Source: Warburgia ugandensis (taxonomy: Eukaryota; Streptophyta; Magnoliopsida; Canellales; Canellaceae). Taken from it: DNA of 64,000 nucleotides. The position numbers and the translations under genes are program-made. Within the stretch, counting starts at the first letter, position 1; each line of letters opens with the position of its first letter. The stretch spans positions 32,189,437 to 32,253,436 of the forward strand of contig CP141138.1 of assembly GCA_035236585.1 (NCBI GenBank). Direction: 5' to 3'. The notes beneath the pieces are model-generated. The model was not told the origin of the DNA and did no database searches. It saw nothing but the letters and a program-made list of their open reading frames with translations. This document shows, piece after piece, positions 1 through 13,929 of this stretch.

Positions 1-1138
1 CTCCAAAACACACTAGGGGAAATGGCAGCACCGCCTTCTTCCCTCTATAAATACCCGACACCCCTTCTCTCTAAATCACGATTTTCTGGCTATTTTGGGG
101 CTGGGGTTTCCGGCAAAAATCGGAAACCCAATTTCCCTACATTTTTCAGCAACGGCCAGGCCCGAGTCAAGCTGGCCATACCCATCTCCCCATTCCCCTC
201 TTCTCTTTTCTGGTCTTGCCCGACATTGGGGTCTTCTTTACGGGTTCTGGTGACATAGGATTTTCAGGCAGAAAGAGGGAGCCGCACCAGCCGAAGGAGG
301 GCGTCCCCGGCTACCCAGGTAAGCCCCTCTTTCCCTTTCTCTTCGGTCTACTTTCCCTAGGCCAGATGCATACCGAATCTGGTTTTTTCCAACTGGTCTT
401 CCTAGCCGGAAAACAACCCAGCCGGTTTCATCCGGCTCTGCACGAACAAAGGCGTCCCAGGGACGCCATGCTTCACCTGCACCTGGGACTGGGTCCCTAG
501 GACGGGTTTCAAGCATACGACAATGCGTACACTATCCCTGATGCGGCCTTCGGGTGCGCGCGTGACGTGGGGCATGGGTCCTGGCTCGACCAAGATGCAC
601 GGGGTGCCCTGGGAGCTGAGACGTGCCATGCTACACCAAAGGTGCGTCCGTGCAATGTCATCCAGGATGCATATCATAACGCGTTGCTTGAGCATGCATT
701 ACAAAACTAGTAGTGATAGACTCTTACTGAGTATAGTATATACTCACCCAATCCTTAACATTTTTTAGGATAATTCCATCCACGAGTAGAGGACACCTAT
801 GTTAGTGCTACGAGTAAGAAAAATCAAAAGGAGACAATTATACATGTAAGTAAACACTCTACCCTTTGGACATGTACTTGTATTTATTTACAATTGGGTT
901 GTGAGCTGTGACTGGATAGACTTGGGAAAAATATTTATGATTTCTGAAGTTTTTCAAAAACTACTTTGGTTATTGTGAAAGCAAATGACACTCGAGGTTT
1001 TCAAAATGAGTTTAAAACTAAAGATTTTTTGCTGCATTGCATGGTTTTTATAAAATGGTTTTCAAATAGGGATGCATCCCGCCTTAGGAAATTTAGATCT
1101 TGCATTTAAAAATGCATGGGAAAACTCGGGTCATCACA
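1..1138 (+). repeat. Left (5') LTR, partial, shortened form
   Basis: It matches 4831-7168 of the right LTR and 38712-41676 of the solo LTR. It begins inside the repeat, because the family start lies left of the window, and ends in ...tcatcaca at 1138, two bases before the primer binding site. It is shorter than the other two copies of the family. Confidence 0.8.
46..53 (+). promoter_or_regulatory. TATA box in left LTR
   Basis: The motif tataaata lies in ccctctataaatacccgac, at the equivalent place to 4900-4907 of the right LTR. It would be the core of the element's own promoter. Activity today is not implied. Confidence 0.55.
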
Positions 1139-1140
1139 GT

Positions 1141-1152
1141 TGGTATCAGAGC
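1141..1152 (+). other. Primer binding site (initiator tRNA-Met type)
   Basis: The sequence tggtatcagagc starts 2 bp after the LTR end. It is the classical plant LTR-retrotransposon primer site complementary to the 3' end of initiator tRNA-Met. It fixes the LTR end and the element's direction. Confidence 0.85.
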
Positions 1153-4100
1153 CCAGGTTTTATCCTTTCACAGCCAGTCCAACATGTCCAAGGGTCATAG
1201 ACAATAGAGAAAATCAAGAAGAAGTAGTATAAATAGTAGTAGAGATGACTACTTCTATTTGAAGATTACAATATTAATGCTCAAGGGCATTTCACCATAA
1301 ATAAATAGGTGAAACACAGCTTGGTTTAACAAATAATTAGGCAGAGGATAGTGCAACCCTTATACAAAATCTAGTCTAAGACGACTTAAGGATTAAGGAT
1401 TGTTGTGTGGTGCAAATGTGAAAACTCATATATGGATCATATTATGAAAAGAATGATGAAGGAAGATGTTAGTGAACTTATTAGTAGATAGTTCTAACTT
1501 GTAAGAGATCAATCTCACCAAAGATAAGAACATTGAAGAACCTAGATGGCTATTTTACCATCATAAAGAATATCAGAATATGAGCACACTATCACAACGG
1601 ATATGATATGAGTATGATAGGGGATGTAAAAGACAGACTTTGAGAAGATTTTGATGATAATCTAAGAGGGATGAGAATGCAAGATGATATTAGGAGATAA
1701 CTGTGACTCGTACGTAAGAGGAATATAACACGAATATGATAGGGAACTATATTCGATAGTGTAACCAAAAGATTTTGACGATAATATTGGGGATGATAGA
1801 TCTGTGATAATAGATTGATCCTAACATGAACTTGTAAGAAAAGTATAAAAACTTCAATGCCATTTTTAAGACACTATATGAATTTTATTGAGGCTATAGG
1901 CAATTAAGGATTTCGATGATATTAGAAAACTTCAACATTTCCTGGAAGTATTAAGTTTCTCTTGATTGTCGCGTAGATCAAATATATGCAACCACTTAAA
2001 TGAAAGCATTGATCTAGGTAGACAAAAATGAGGATTTTGAAGAAAAGAGAGAAAGAGATAGAGATGTAACTATAAGTATTCAATGAATATTGAATATTCA
2101 AAAGAAAAAGGTCATGACTTTATTGAGGAAAGAATAGATCCATAGAAATCTTTCATCTTGAATCATCTGGGAAGATAAACCAATCAACTTCGAAGGAATG
2201 ATGATAGATGAGTTGGTGATCTTATTCTAAAAGAGTATAAAAGAGAGAAAGCATATGGGGTTTAAGACTTTGAGTAGAGTATCGAATTTCAGGAGATTAT
2301 GCGACAAGAAATTTTCGAAGAGGAATGGTGACCAACTAGAAATCAAATTCTACAAATGGTTTGATATCAATTATTACAATTAGATTCCTATCGGATTCAT
2401 TAGCTTATGGGGAACACCAATGGATATAATCCATAAAAAGGAAAATTTGGTGATATCCCACCTTGCCAATAAAGTATATTGAAAAGGGAATTAAGCTGGG
2501 ATAGTGACTTGTCCATTTAGCAAGGAGGGTACCATCAAGGATAAAATTGAGATCTTACTATCATAGATTGGAAGACTAGAAAATCTTAAGACCATTATTT
2601 AGTCATTACCTTTAGAGTACTGTTGACTAAATAAAGGTATCCCACCCTAATTAATCAAGTATGTTAGTAGTCGAAGTTATATACTCAGAGGGATATTATA
2701 AGTATTTGGCCATGAGTTTTACCTAAAAGAAGTTACTTGTTAGACTAAGTCATTTGAGGGTATGAGGTCAGTCAATTAGGCCACATCATGAAGGAGCTAC
2801 GTGTACAATAAATACAGTAACAACTGAGACAGAAGCAAAAATAAGGAGCGATCTCCACTAGTGAGACAGATTTTTCTAAACCTAAATAGATACCATGACA
2901 AACCATAGAAATCACTGTGGGTCTGAAAGATGTTGTTGACTTGGATTGAAAAGAAAGGTAGATAAGTATCGATCACTTTAGAGACCCTTGAGTTTATGAC
3001 AAAGATATATCTGGAAAGAGACCAATAGGTAATCAAATAAAGTCTTTCTATGTGTCTACGAAAATGTTCCATGCTTACCTAAGTGTTTTTCAAATTTGAT
3101 GATTTAACAGCTTCAGCATAACTTGATGTAGTAGCTATTGAACGAGAACTGCTAGTATAAGCTTAAGTATGAGGAGGCACTTGAAGGATAAAATTTGAGG
3201 GATTGAGAAAATCACTACTTATGAGTATACCTCCTGACAATAGAGACTGCATGGTTGACGATAAAGCCTTGATAAAAGATTAAACAATATATTGACATGG
3301 GGGACGAAAGGAGAAAAGGTAAGATGGCTAGCACACTATAAGGTGAAGAATTAATGTTACGTTGCCTTTAGACAAATAGTTAGTTGTTATGTGCATATAC
3401 CAAGTACGAAAAATCAATTGAAGGAATTTCTTAAGGACTAACCCTACTAGATTGAGTATAGAACTTGTGGACTGAAAGATTACGAAGAAAACCATCAAGC
3501 AAAGAAAGGACAAAGAGGATGATGACAAAGGATTCAACCATGACCTAGTAAGGGTACTCGGTTATGAATAAGAGACTTTTTGCTTTGCGTAAATGGGAAC
3601 ATTATTGAAAATCCTAATGACAAATTGATGTGAATAGTGAGATAGGCCTCTGGACGAGGACATTTGACCCATGATGATGAATCGACCATTAACATTTGAC
3701 ATGAGTTTGGATAAAATCTTCACGGAGAAAAGTGTTTAATGAATTCAATAATTATGAAATTGGATATAGAGTTAGGACATTTTGCTTTTAGTATATAATA
3801 AGGTCCTCGATGGAAGATGCTACTCATTGACTTTCATGATTTTATTTTGAATGTAATTTTGGTCAAGGAATGAAGTCATTCGAAGTTAATCAAGTGTTTG
3901 GCTATAGAGCGCATAATACCATATTAGCTAGTGGAGTATCTTGGGGACAAAGGTAAAAGATAAGAAGCAAAGTTAGACAGAAGGTAACCTTTTTTGTTGG
4001 ACACTTACTAATGACATACAACCAACCATTAAAAGGAGACGTTGATGATGAAGAAGATCACTAGATGGAAGACAAGAGGAAAAATGAGACTATTCCTGCT

Positions 4101-4480
4101 ATTCAAAAAGGACTATGAGAAATAAGATCATATGATCTCAAAGAAGTATGGAGTAATTTATATATGAATAAAGAAGCATGATCCTACGAGGAGACTATCC
4201 TATACACGATGAGAAAAGTATAGGCATCTAAGGATTTTGAGATAGATGAATTATAGCTAGAAACTGGTATTGTTAAACTGACACGTATGGGAGTATGCAT
4301 CAGAGTACACAGCAAAAGCAGCCCTTAAAGGTAAGGCCTTGTAGAAGGAACAATAAAAATGATAAATTGAGGTTGAGCCTATATTTGATTCCTAAGGGGG
4401 GAATGCATTCACCAAGAAGTTATCTAAAAAACAAAATACCTTGAAGATGGTAATTTATGGAATTTCGAGGATGAAATTCT
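1153..4480 (+). mobile_element. Decayed gag-pol interior of the gypsy fossil
   Basis: About 3.3 kb of AT-rich sequence lies between the primer site and the purine tract. Only scattered short stretches resemble gypsy pol. The interior is shorter than the 4.5-5.5 kb of an intact Tekay/Del element. No host gene is seen here. Domain borders cannot be drawn reliably by eye. Confidence 0.6.
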
Positions 4481-4490
4481 TTTAAGGGGG
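4481..4490 (+). other. Polypurine tract
   Basis: The run tttaaggggg sits 6 bp before the right LTR start (tgtaatgcccgag at 4497). Its position and composition fit the plus-strand primer of LTR retrotransposons. Confidence 0.7.
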
Positions 4491-4496
4491 TAATAA

Positions 4497-7168
4497 TGTA
4501 ATGCCCGAGCAATTTACGCTATTTTTAACAAAAATTGGACATTCTATGGGAAATAAACGGTGTTGAATGTTTTACCTTATTTAAAATAGTAAATGAAGGA
4601 ATTTGTAAGAAAACTTGGTAACATTAATTCTACTCGAAAAATGGAATCCAACGCCTCAAAGAATGTCGAAAATGGAGTTTGTATGAAGAAGTTACGGCCG
4701 TTTAAAGATCAGGGGCAGTTCTGTAATTTAAACAAAAAAAATGAAAAAGAACGAAAAATGCAGGGGGCCGTTTTGATAATGGCACCCCCTGTCGTATTCC
4801 TCCTCCAGATTTCTCCAGAAACCCTCCTCTCCCGATTTCTCCAGAAAAGACCAGGGGAAATGGCAGCACCACCATTAAGGGGCACTGCCTTCTTCCCTCT
4901 ATAAATACCCGACACCCCTTCTCTCTAAATCATGATTTTCTGGCTATTTTGGGGCTGGGGTTTCCAGCAAAAATCGGAAACCCAATTTCCCTACATTTTC
5001 TGGCAATGGCCAGGCCCAAGTCAAGCCGGCGATACCCATCTCCCCATTCCCCTCTTCTCTTTTCCAGTCTTGCCCGACATTAGGGTTTTCCCCTTCTTTA
5101 CGGGTTCCAGCGACATAGGATTTTCAAGTAGAAAGAGGGAGCCGCAACACCCAAAGGAGGGCGTCCCCGGCTACCCAAGTAAGCCCCTCTTTCCCTTTCT
5201 CTCCGGTCTACTTTCCCCAGGCCATATCCATATCGGATCTAGTTTTCTCCAGCCAGTCTTCCTAGCCGAAAAACAACCCAGCTAGTTTCATCTGGCTCTG
5301 CACGAACAAAGGCATCCTAGGGACGCCGTGCTTCACCTGCACCTAGGACTGGGTCCCTGGGACGGGTTCCAGGCATACGACAATGCGTACACTATCCCTG
5401 GTGCGGCCTTCGAGTGCACACGCGACGTGGGGCTTGGTCCTGGCTTGATCAGGATGCATAGGGTGCCCTGGGAGCTGAGACGCGCCATGCTACACCAAAG
5501 GTGCGTCCATGCAATGCCATCCAGGATGCTCGTCATAGCACGTCGCTTGAGCATGCATGTGCATGTGGAAAACGTGGTCCCTGGCACAGCCTCTGGGCGC
5601 ACACACACATGAGGTGCTCGCGGTTCAACCAAGATGCATTGGTGTCCTGGGAACTAGGACACGCGAACCTAATGAGACTTTAAAGTTAGGATCAGAGGAC
5701 AAATTATAGAGTTTAACTATTGAATAGTAGATCCATATCATAGGATCTAGCCTGACAATGAATTAGGCAAGGACCATAGACCCTAAAAAGCAGATCTAGC
5801 GATCTAATGTCTAAATGGATTGAAATTGATAAGGACTCCTTGTTATCATTCATATCCAGGAGTTTATATGTGAGAAGGACGCGACTCCAGGAGACTTCGA
5901 GGTAGGTGCTCTATCGCTACTAGACTTTTAAAAAGAGCCATGATTGTTTTGAATGCATGTTTTAAGTATAAGTTATATGACTTGTTTAGCATGACTTAAT
6001 TTTATTCAGCATGCATATGACAAATACATTATGCATAGACATGTTTTGCAAACAATTGCATATATTGCATGATTTGTGAGCATTGAGTTCTTGAAAAATT
6101 GCATGTCCTTGAGGGTTACCAAAAGACACTGGAGTGCCCAAAAGACGCTGGGTAGGCAGTTGTGAGGGCCAGGCAGTTGTGAGGGACCCAAAGATGACAG
6201 GTTTTGAAAAAAAGGTTTTCACTTGTTTGATCTTATATGATTTGGGCTAATAAGTTAGTGGGCTATGCCGAAAGGTCTGGGTTGGCCTCCAGCCTCTACC
6301 ACTATTAGGTGGAATGGGTACCACGCCCAAAAAGGGCAATGTCCCTATGTCGACTGCATGTGGTACAGGGGGCTACCACTAGTGTCACGGCATTGGGTCG
6401 ATGTGTCATATGCCCTGTGGAGGTTATGATCGAGTGTCCCTAGGTACTCGGGGACCACACAATGGCGAGGTCGTGGGCATAGTTGGACCCTATGGTTTGA
6501 GGATTTACTTGCATTGCATATGGCATGACATGAGATTGGTCGACCATACCATATATCCATGAGTTGGATTCAGTTGAGCATCTAAGCATATCATTATGTT
6601 TATGATATATATATATATATATACTTTCGACTTGGATTATGCTATTCTTTAAGTCTTCAGTATTCCAATTTGACAGTAGTTTTTAATATCGGTATTGAAC
6701 ATGATTGTTTGAACATGCACATGTTTTAAAGAGCATATGATTTTAAACATAGCATGCATTGCAAAACTAGTAGTGATAGACTCCTACTGAGTATAGTATA
6801 TAGTCACCCTATCCTTAACATTTTTCAGGATAATTCCATCCATGAGTAGATGACACCTATGTTAGTGCTACGAGCAAGAAAAATCAAAAGGAGACAATTA
6901 TACATGTAAGTAAACACTCTACCCTTTGGACATGTACTTGTATTTATTTATAGTTGGGCTGTGAGCTGTGACTAGATAGACCTGGGAAAAACATTTATGA
7001 TTTTTGAAGTTTTTCAAAACCTACTTTGGTTATTGTGAAAGCAAATGACACTCGGGGTTTTCAAAATGAGTTTAAAACTAAAGATTTTCCACTGCATTGC
7101 ATGGTTTTTATAAAATGGTTTTCAAATAGGGATGCATCCCGCCTTAGGAAATTTAGATCTTGCATTTA
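4497..7168 (+). repeat. Right (3') LTR
   Basis: It starts tgtaatgcccgag, the same start as the solo LTR at 38712. It is homologous to that copy through 'gccttaggaaatttagatc' near 7141, then stops about 30 bp short of the family end, where unrelated sequence begins. It contains a TATA box at 4900, a GC-rich block of two quasi-repeats (about 5330-5680) and an AT-rich 3' half. Confidence 0.85.
4900..4907 (+). promoter_or_regulatory. TATA box in right LTR
   Basis: The motif tataaata lies within tccctctataaatacccgac, identical in context to the left LTR. It is the predicted LTR core promoter. Confidence 0.55.
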
Positions 7169-10165
7169 GATCTTTCCCAAACTATATCCCACATTACCTT
7201 TCCCCTTAGGACTCTTTTAGAAATCCTAAAACTCACATATAAAAACATCCAGTTCCACGCATGAGATATAGAGAGGAGTTCCATGCATTCTCCCTTAGCT
7301 AGTCCTCCATGCTTCCCACTTATTGTAGCAGCCTTCCATGCCTTCTACCTATGGTGCTCCATCTTTGCATGCCCCCTCCTTCCTCAGCTCTTCCAATTTT
7401 AGGTCTTCTAAATTTAGGTTGGTTTTCATGCTTCTTTTCCTCCCTTGTTGCTTGCTTTGCTTCTTTGTTCCATGTGTTTCATTCTTTACTTGATTTTATT
7501 TGTTTTTTACTTTTAATTTTGTGCTTAGATCCTTGTATCCAAGGGCCACTAATCTCCTGTGGTGATAACCAAGAGAAAAGAGCCTTTGGATCAAGTTCTT
7601 CATTCCTTAAAGTTCTTTATTTCCTTACCTTTTCTTTTTGCTTCCATTTTCTTGTCTTTCTCTTTGGTTCTCTTTTGGGTTGACATGCATGCTAGTTTGG
7701 GAATTGATTGTTGGATTGTGTTAAAAGGCACATCTTTCTTTCTCTATATTCCATGTAATATAGGCACTCTTCATGTAAAATTTTCAATTCCATCAATTAA
7801 TTTGGTTCAAGTACACTTCTCTTTGATTGTCTACAATGTTTAAGTTCCTTCAGTTTTATTGTCATGCTTGTTGGAACATGCATATCATGCTTATTTCCAT
7901 GCTTCAAGTCTACTTAGCATCATGTTCACCACTCTAAGCTAGTTGTCAATACCAAGTTTCATGAACATTTTTCATATGTCCATGCACCTTATTTGCTTAA
8001 TTTCTTAGGAACCCATTTCACATCTTACATAGTTTAGTTAATGCTTTGTTAAGATTGCATGTGCTAACTCCAAATAACATTCACACCATTCATATTTTCC
8101 ATTACATGTTCCCTACATACAACTCCATGGGTCATGCGCATGGTGTTTTTGTTCATTAGTTCAATGCTTGTCCCTTAGTTTAAGTATTGTTTAGATTTCC
8201 TTGCCAAACTTATTCAAAGTGTCTCTAATTCTAGTCAAATCAGCCAAACATCTAGCAAAATCGATTGTCATATATCTTGCTAAATCTAAATCATGTGAAA
8301 ACTAGATTTTCAACTCAAACTATTGCTAGATCTACAAAATCAGGTTGACTCAAGATTTTGCAAGCTCTAGATAAATTGGGCATCCTCCACTTCAATTAAC
8401 ATATTGTGAATTTGTTTAATAGGTTTCTTAAATTTAAAAAGTAACTTTATCCACAAAGTGTATTTTCATTGGTGCATGAGTTATGCATGGATATTTTTTT
8501 AAACTTTTAGTATGTAATACACTTTTTCAAAACAAATCCAACAAAATAAGTCTTGTTAATTTTTTAGTTTATTTAATATTTTTCTTAAAATTTGAAATAA
8601 AATATTTAGATCAAAACTAGATTTTTTTTGTTTTCAATGAAGATTGAAATTTTAGCTTATGAGTTTTTTTTTCTTGGATTTTTTAAGATATCTCATTAAG
8701 TTTCATGTTTTTTCTTTCAATTTTGAGAGAAGACTAAAACCCTAGTCTTTAGGAGTAGAAAAGTGGGTTTTGAATTTTGTAAGTGCTAGACTACTCATTT
8801 TGGTATGAAACTTTGAGATTTTGGCTTTACTTTTTATAATAAATAAAAGTCATGTCCTAGAATTTGAAGTAAATTAGATTTACTTGAACTACCTGCATTA
8901 ATAGTTTTTTAGTAAAATCTTTGAAAATATATGATGAAATGAGATTCATTTGTATATATTAGAACTTTATATGAAAACTATGAATGTCATTAATACTTGT
9001 CATAGTGAGATTATTTATTACAAATTAGTAACTCATAATTATCATGTAGTGGTTCGATTGATTATTTTATTTATTAGATTGTTTATATAAGTTGTTTCAT
9101 TTTAATTTATGAATATGGGCATGAGACAAAAATATCGTGACTTACTAGGATATTATATGAATATACCTAAACTATGTTTTACTTGTGTATGTGGGAATAT
9201 ATCAATTGATTCCAATAACATTTTCATAACAAAATTATTAGAGCAATGTTGGAATTTCAAAGTTGAACATAATAGTATGAGAATGCTATAGCACTGTTCA
9301 TTGTGTTCTTGGAGACTCTAATATGGTGATTTGATTTATTGAATCACATAATTGGATAGCGCATAAGATTCTCTACAAGTGAGTTAATCATCCCAATCTA
9401 ATTCATATTGAGATAGTCATGGCTATTTGATTGCATGCGTATGGATGTTGGATAGATGATTATGGACCCCATTATGTGTATGTGATGAATGTGATTTATG
9501 AAATGGTGATTGAATGGTTGTGGATGTATTTTATTTTTTCATCTTTATCTGCCTATCTATATCTTTGAATAATGTATTCCACTTGAGTGGTTGCTTATGA
9601 CAACAACTTTTTCAAGATTTTACTTACTTAAAAAGGACGAATTTTTCTTTTTCTTTTATAATAGAGATAGCTTAGATAGTTTAGAGATTGAGAGAAGATT
9701 TTGATCATTGATACAGTTTTGACGAACTAGTAGAGTAGAAATGAGCATGTGTGGAAAAACAGTGAAATAGTGGGAGTAATAAAGTTGACTCAAATGCTTC
9801 ATTGATAATTTCATGATTATCTTAAAAGACTTATGAAAGAAACATATAAAGAATTTTTCATTATTTATTTGATAAATATTTATGGTCCATAATTGTCATC
9901 TATCTTTGCATTATTAATTATTCAATCACTAGATGGATTTGTAGGCATGATCATTCTTTGTTTAAATATATGAACTACTCTTAAAATGGATATGCAAGCA
10001 TGGGTAGTCACATGCCACAATAGAAGCAACCTAAATATTGCAATTGATCACATGCCACTATAGAATCCAATTGCAGTAAGAGTAAGGTTTTCAGCATTCA
10101 TGTTATTACATGAGTAGATGATTTAAAATAAATGGTGCAATTACATTGAAAATTCTTAATGTAAT
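7169..10165. other. AT-rich intergenic sequence, no gene recognised
   Basis: This 3 kb stretch begins abruptly at the end of the truncated LTR. The first part (7180-7850) is pyrimidine-rich on the plus strand, like plant LTR leader sequence, and loosely resembles 54300-54800. Two overlapping small frames (7309-7683 and 7559-7843) are Phe/Leu/Ser-rich with no recognisable domain. A 60-codon frame at 9109-9291 has no family resemblance I can name. The end may include the decayed leader or 5' LTR of the copia fossil that starts near 10.17 kb. Confidence 0.5.
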
Positions 10166-10179
10166 TAGAAATGTAAAAT

Positions 10180-10860
10180 TGGAAATGTCGGTGCTAAAGA
10201 TAAAGCACTTGCTGCTTATTAGACAAATTTGACCTAGTTGCAAGAAAGTAATAATTTGCATAAATGCTTCATTCTAATATTAATGACTTATAATCTCCAA
10301 AAAGAGCATAATCTTATGTTAGCATATAGGAGATGTTTGGCGACAATTATCAGTTTGTACAATTGACTACAATTAAGAATTTTACTTCTGCTCATACAAT
10401 GCAAGGAACTTCAGTTCGAGTACATGTCCAAAAACTCATGGGATACATTCATGAGTTACTTTATCGTGAAGCTAAGAGAGATGTAGTTACTCAAGCAAAC
10501 ATGATATTGACATCTTTAACTATTTTTTCCAATTATGTTATGAGTTTTTAAATGAAAGATATAGAAGGTACTCTATTGGAGCTACTGAATATGATTCAAC
10601 CAACTAGGGGACATATTAAAAAGGATAACGACATCTAGAGTTACTAACACAATTCTAGTATCAAGATCTATAACAAAGGGAAAAGGGAAAAGAAAGAAAG
10701 GACAATTCATTAAGAAAGGTTCCTCAAAGAGAAGTAAAATCAACAATCACTTAAGTGTTCAAAAAACTAGGAAGGATAGAAAGTATTTCCCAAGTGATAA
10801 GATAGGATATTGATAGGGCAACTACTAGTCCTACTTAGAATCCATTAAGAAGAACAAACC
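10180..10860 (+). mobile_element. Copia gag remnant
   Basis: The frame at 10333-10551 reads like a copia gag middle section. It has a 'GTSVRVHVQKLMGYIHEL' stretch, matching the family's G-x-SV-x-x-HV-x-K-hydrophobic-x-GYI pattern, then a 'MILTSL' block where the family has DLILQSLP. It is followed by 'ELLNMIQ' and then a Lys-rich stretch (from about 10675), as expected before the zinc knuckle. The protein would coat element RNA. It is a decayed fossil with no intact gene. Confidence 0.7.
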
Positions 10861-13790
10861 TTAAAAAGGTATTTCAAAAGTATTTCATAGTTGAAAACAA
10901 TATAACTGGTAATTCATATTCTTTGCAATGCATTAATTTTTGTACAAAGACTCATCTATGTAATATATTTAATAGTTTTAGATAATCATTATGTGGTAAT
11001 TGTGACATCCTAGGTTTTTCTAACACTTTTTTACAAAATCTTTTACAATTGTGGGGCCCTGAGTTTGAAAAACTATTTAGAGACCAAACAACAAAAACAA
11101 GTTTCATGAGAAGACCTTAAAAAACATCCCAAGTGTCAATTTTTTTTTCAAAAATAAGGATTTTTAGAGAAGTGAATGCCACAATTCAACCAAAAATCTA
11201 GCAGAGTCTCCATTGTATTTTGGACCCAACACATTTCATGCATGCGATGCAACAACTTGATAAACACAATATATATATATATAATAACAAAGGAGATTCC
11301 TCTCTCCCTCCAAAATACATCCACGCACATATTTTTGTTCACATTTAAATCAAAAGAAACATTTTGTGGTGCCAAAAGGCTAGAAATTGAACTAACATCC
11401 CCAAGACCACCTCCAATCACAGTCACAGCCACATTACCATAACTCCTGTTTACATGCCCACATGCAAATAAAGAAAAGTTATATTAAGTCAAACATTATC
11501 TTAGTTCGCAAGATCATCAATTATAATGCAAACATGTTTGTTATACCTTTCATGCTCTTCTCTTTAGATCTTTATCACAATCTTTTGCTCCTAGGTCTCA
11601 TTTCTTCAAACCTGAGACATTGTAAACAATTTACAATGTCTCAACAAGCTTGCACTTGTGTAAGTAGTTTCATCATCAAAATATGAAGTTTATGTAGTTT
11701 CAAATCCAAGAGGGATACATAAACACATGTTATGCAAATGAGTGAATATGATGCATAATGAGCAATATAACAAAACTCTGAAATCTCAATCATGCTTTAC
11801 AAATCAATGTCATGCTAAACCAATTCAAATTATTAGTTTCAATATCCATGCATATTGTTTTAAAGACAATAGTAACTTTTACGAGGTATTTTATATATAT
11901 GAAAGATCGCCATAACTAATGTTATGCATCATCTCATAAGTATACTCATCCAAACTGAATAGTAAATCATCATTAAAAATCAATAGATGAAAAGCATTTA
12001 AACTATCATATACTTAAATACAATTAATATCTCTCAATAAGTATATATATAATACCATCTGAACCTCCTCAAGGTTTAGCAACTGTAGAAACACTGGTAA
12101 TCTGACCACCTATCGTTGGTCATGAGTAGTCATTATAAACCTAAAATACCAGGTGCCATGTACCTGTACTATCATGCTATATATACACATCTCAAATTAA
12201 TGGACCCTCTATATGACAGACAAGAGCCAATCCAGTCTGTGGCTATCATGCTAATACCAAGATGGATAGACTCCTTGCACCATGCGCATGGCAAACATAG
12301 TATGCAAGCCATGACCGACCCATGATGTCATCGACTTGTATTCAGTCTTTTTCAGCTAGGTATCTAACACATATATAATTTCAGAAGGAGGATGATCAGT
12401 CAACCTTCCTAGAACAGCATCCACCGACCCCAATGTGTCTATCATAACATAACAATAATAGGCATCATCACATGCCAATATAGTTGATCCATAAAAATCC
12501 ATGCATAGTGAATTCATGAAATTCAAACTTCATGATACGATATAGCCATGTAAAAACAACCCTCACTAGGGTTGAGTTGAGGTTTCCACATTCCTCATTA
12601 TTTTTCGACTCATGAAGTCCATGTAATTTTCAAATATGTTTTTATATACAAGTTTCCAATTTGATAGTAAAATAACATATCATTCCAAGTAAGTTGCATG
12701 AAATACATGTATGCTAACTACATAAATCAAAAGGCACAAAATCCCAAATTTTAAGCATTTTCAAACATGATAGAGTAGTTATCAGTGGTTTCCATGTTTC
12801 AAGAAAGCATATTGATGTCAAAACTACCTACCTCCCTTATCATCCCTCACGATTTTGTTATATCCTTCCTTTAATCACTTATCAATCACCTAACTAAGTC
12901 AACATTTTAGAATCAATGTCAATATCAATTCATATGTTCACAATTACAAGCAAATCTACGTATTCTTAATCAAAATCGTCGGTCTATCCATCCATGCCAA
13001 TGGTTTGTACTATACCTATAGGTTTTCAAAGTATATTTACTGATTAAGGGTTAGGGAATGATGTGGCATCTGATTATCGATCAGATGTTGCTAAGTTCCT
13101 CTTCCATCACTATCTGATCAAATGGCTAAGATTTGCTAATAAATTTTTATCCAAATTTCACAATTTCAATCATACCTAATTAATTCAGGGTTCTAGAATT
13201 CATCCATGGTGTCTAATCATTGATCAGGCATTAAGAAGTCATTGTTTAAACAATGACAAATCAAGCGACTGAGATTGTTTGATAAAATTTCAGCTTCGAT
13301 CAACAATCTCAGTTAGATCTAAGCTAGAAAAGGTAAGCATTTATCCATTTCTAATCAATGATTAGGAAATCAACGGTTGGATCATCCATAAAATCTAGAT
13401 CTGGGATAAAATTGTACAAATTTAGCAAAATACATCAAATCAAGAACATTGTAGATCTTACCTCTAAGGTGTGTTTCCAACCTCCAATCGTAGCCTGAGA
13501 AGAAGACTTGCCATCGATTTTTTTGTTGCCAGCAAATCACGGGTGCTTGTCACTATTTTTCGCCTTTTTCCTTACCAAATCTTGTTCAATTAAGGAGCAA
13601 CCACAGGGGTTTTACTTATGGTGACTAGGAGATGATGGTGAACCATTCTGATAGTCAATCAGTGTCGCCATTCACACTATCTTTTTCAATGACTCGCACA
13701 TATTTCCCCACCATTGATCTCTGTCAACTGCTAAGGATGACTCGAGTCCTCCTCTTTTCTCTCCTTTCTCCTTCTCCCCCTCTCTCTTTT

Positions 13791-13850
13791 CCTTCTTCTT
13801 CTTCTTCTTCTTCTTCTTCTTCTTCTTCTTCTTCTTCTTCTTCTTTTCTC
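13791..13850 (+). repeat. (TTC)n microsatellite
   Basis: There are close to 20 uninterrupted ttc units inside the minus-strand solo LTR. The low-complexity frame across it (13632-14063, a long Ser run) is an artefact of this repeat. Confidence 0.95.
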
Positions 13851-13890
13851 TTCTCTATCAAGCCAATATCAATTTGGTCCCCTCCTTTAG

Positions 13891-13892
<2 letters not shown>

Positions 13893-13924
<32 letters not shown>
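13893..13924. repeat. (AT)n microsatellite
   Basis: About 16 at units lie inside the minus-strand solo LTR, close to the (TTC)n tract. Confidence 0.95.

Positions 13925-13929
<5 letters not shown>

Larger units (their letters stand above)
1..7168 (+). mobile_element. Ty3/gypsy LTR retrotransposon fossil, Tekay/Del-like
   Basis: Two homologous long terminal repeats (1-1138 and 4497-7168) flank about 3.36 kb of interior. A tRNA-Met type primer binding site follows the left repeat and a polypurine tract precedes the right one, so the element reads left to right. The last interior codons before the purine tract resemble the usual end of plant gypsy pol, with a 'ttcgaggatgaaattc' block. The left repeat starts outside the window, and the right one stops short of the family's usual end as seen in the solo copy at 38712-41676. 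The interior is heavily decayed with many breaks and no frame above about 100 residues. Very long LTRs plus this primer site suggest the Tekay/Del chromovirus lineage, which is inference. It is an old copy. Confidence 0.8.

Noticed and set aside
7309-7843. Two overlapping Phe/Leu-rich plus-strand frames after the truncated LTR
   Set aside because: They are low-complexity and lie in pyrimidine-rich sequence resembling LTR leader. No start context or domain.
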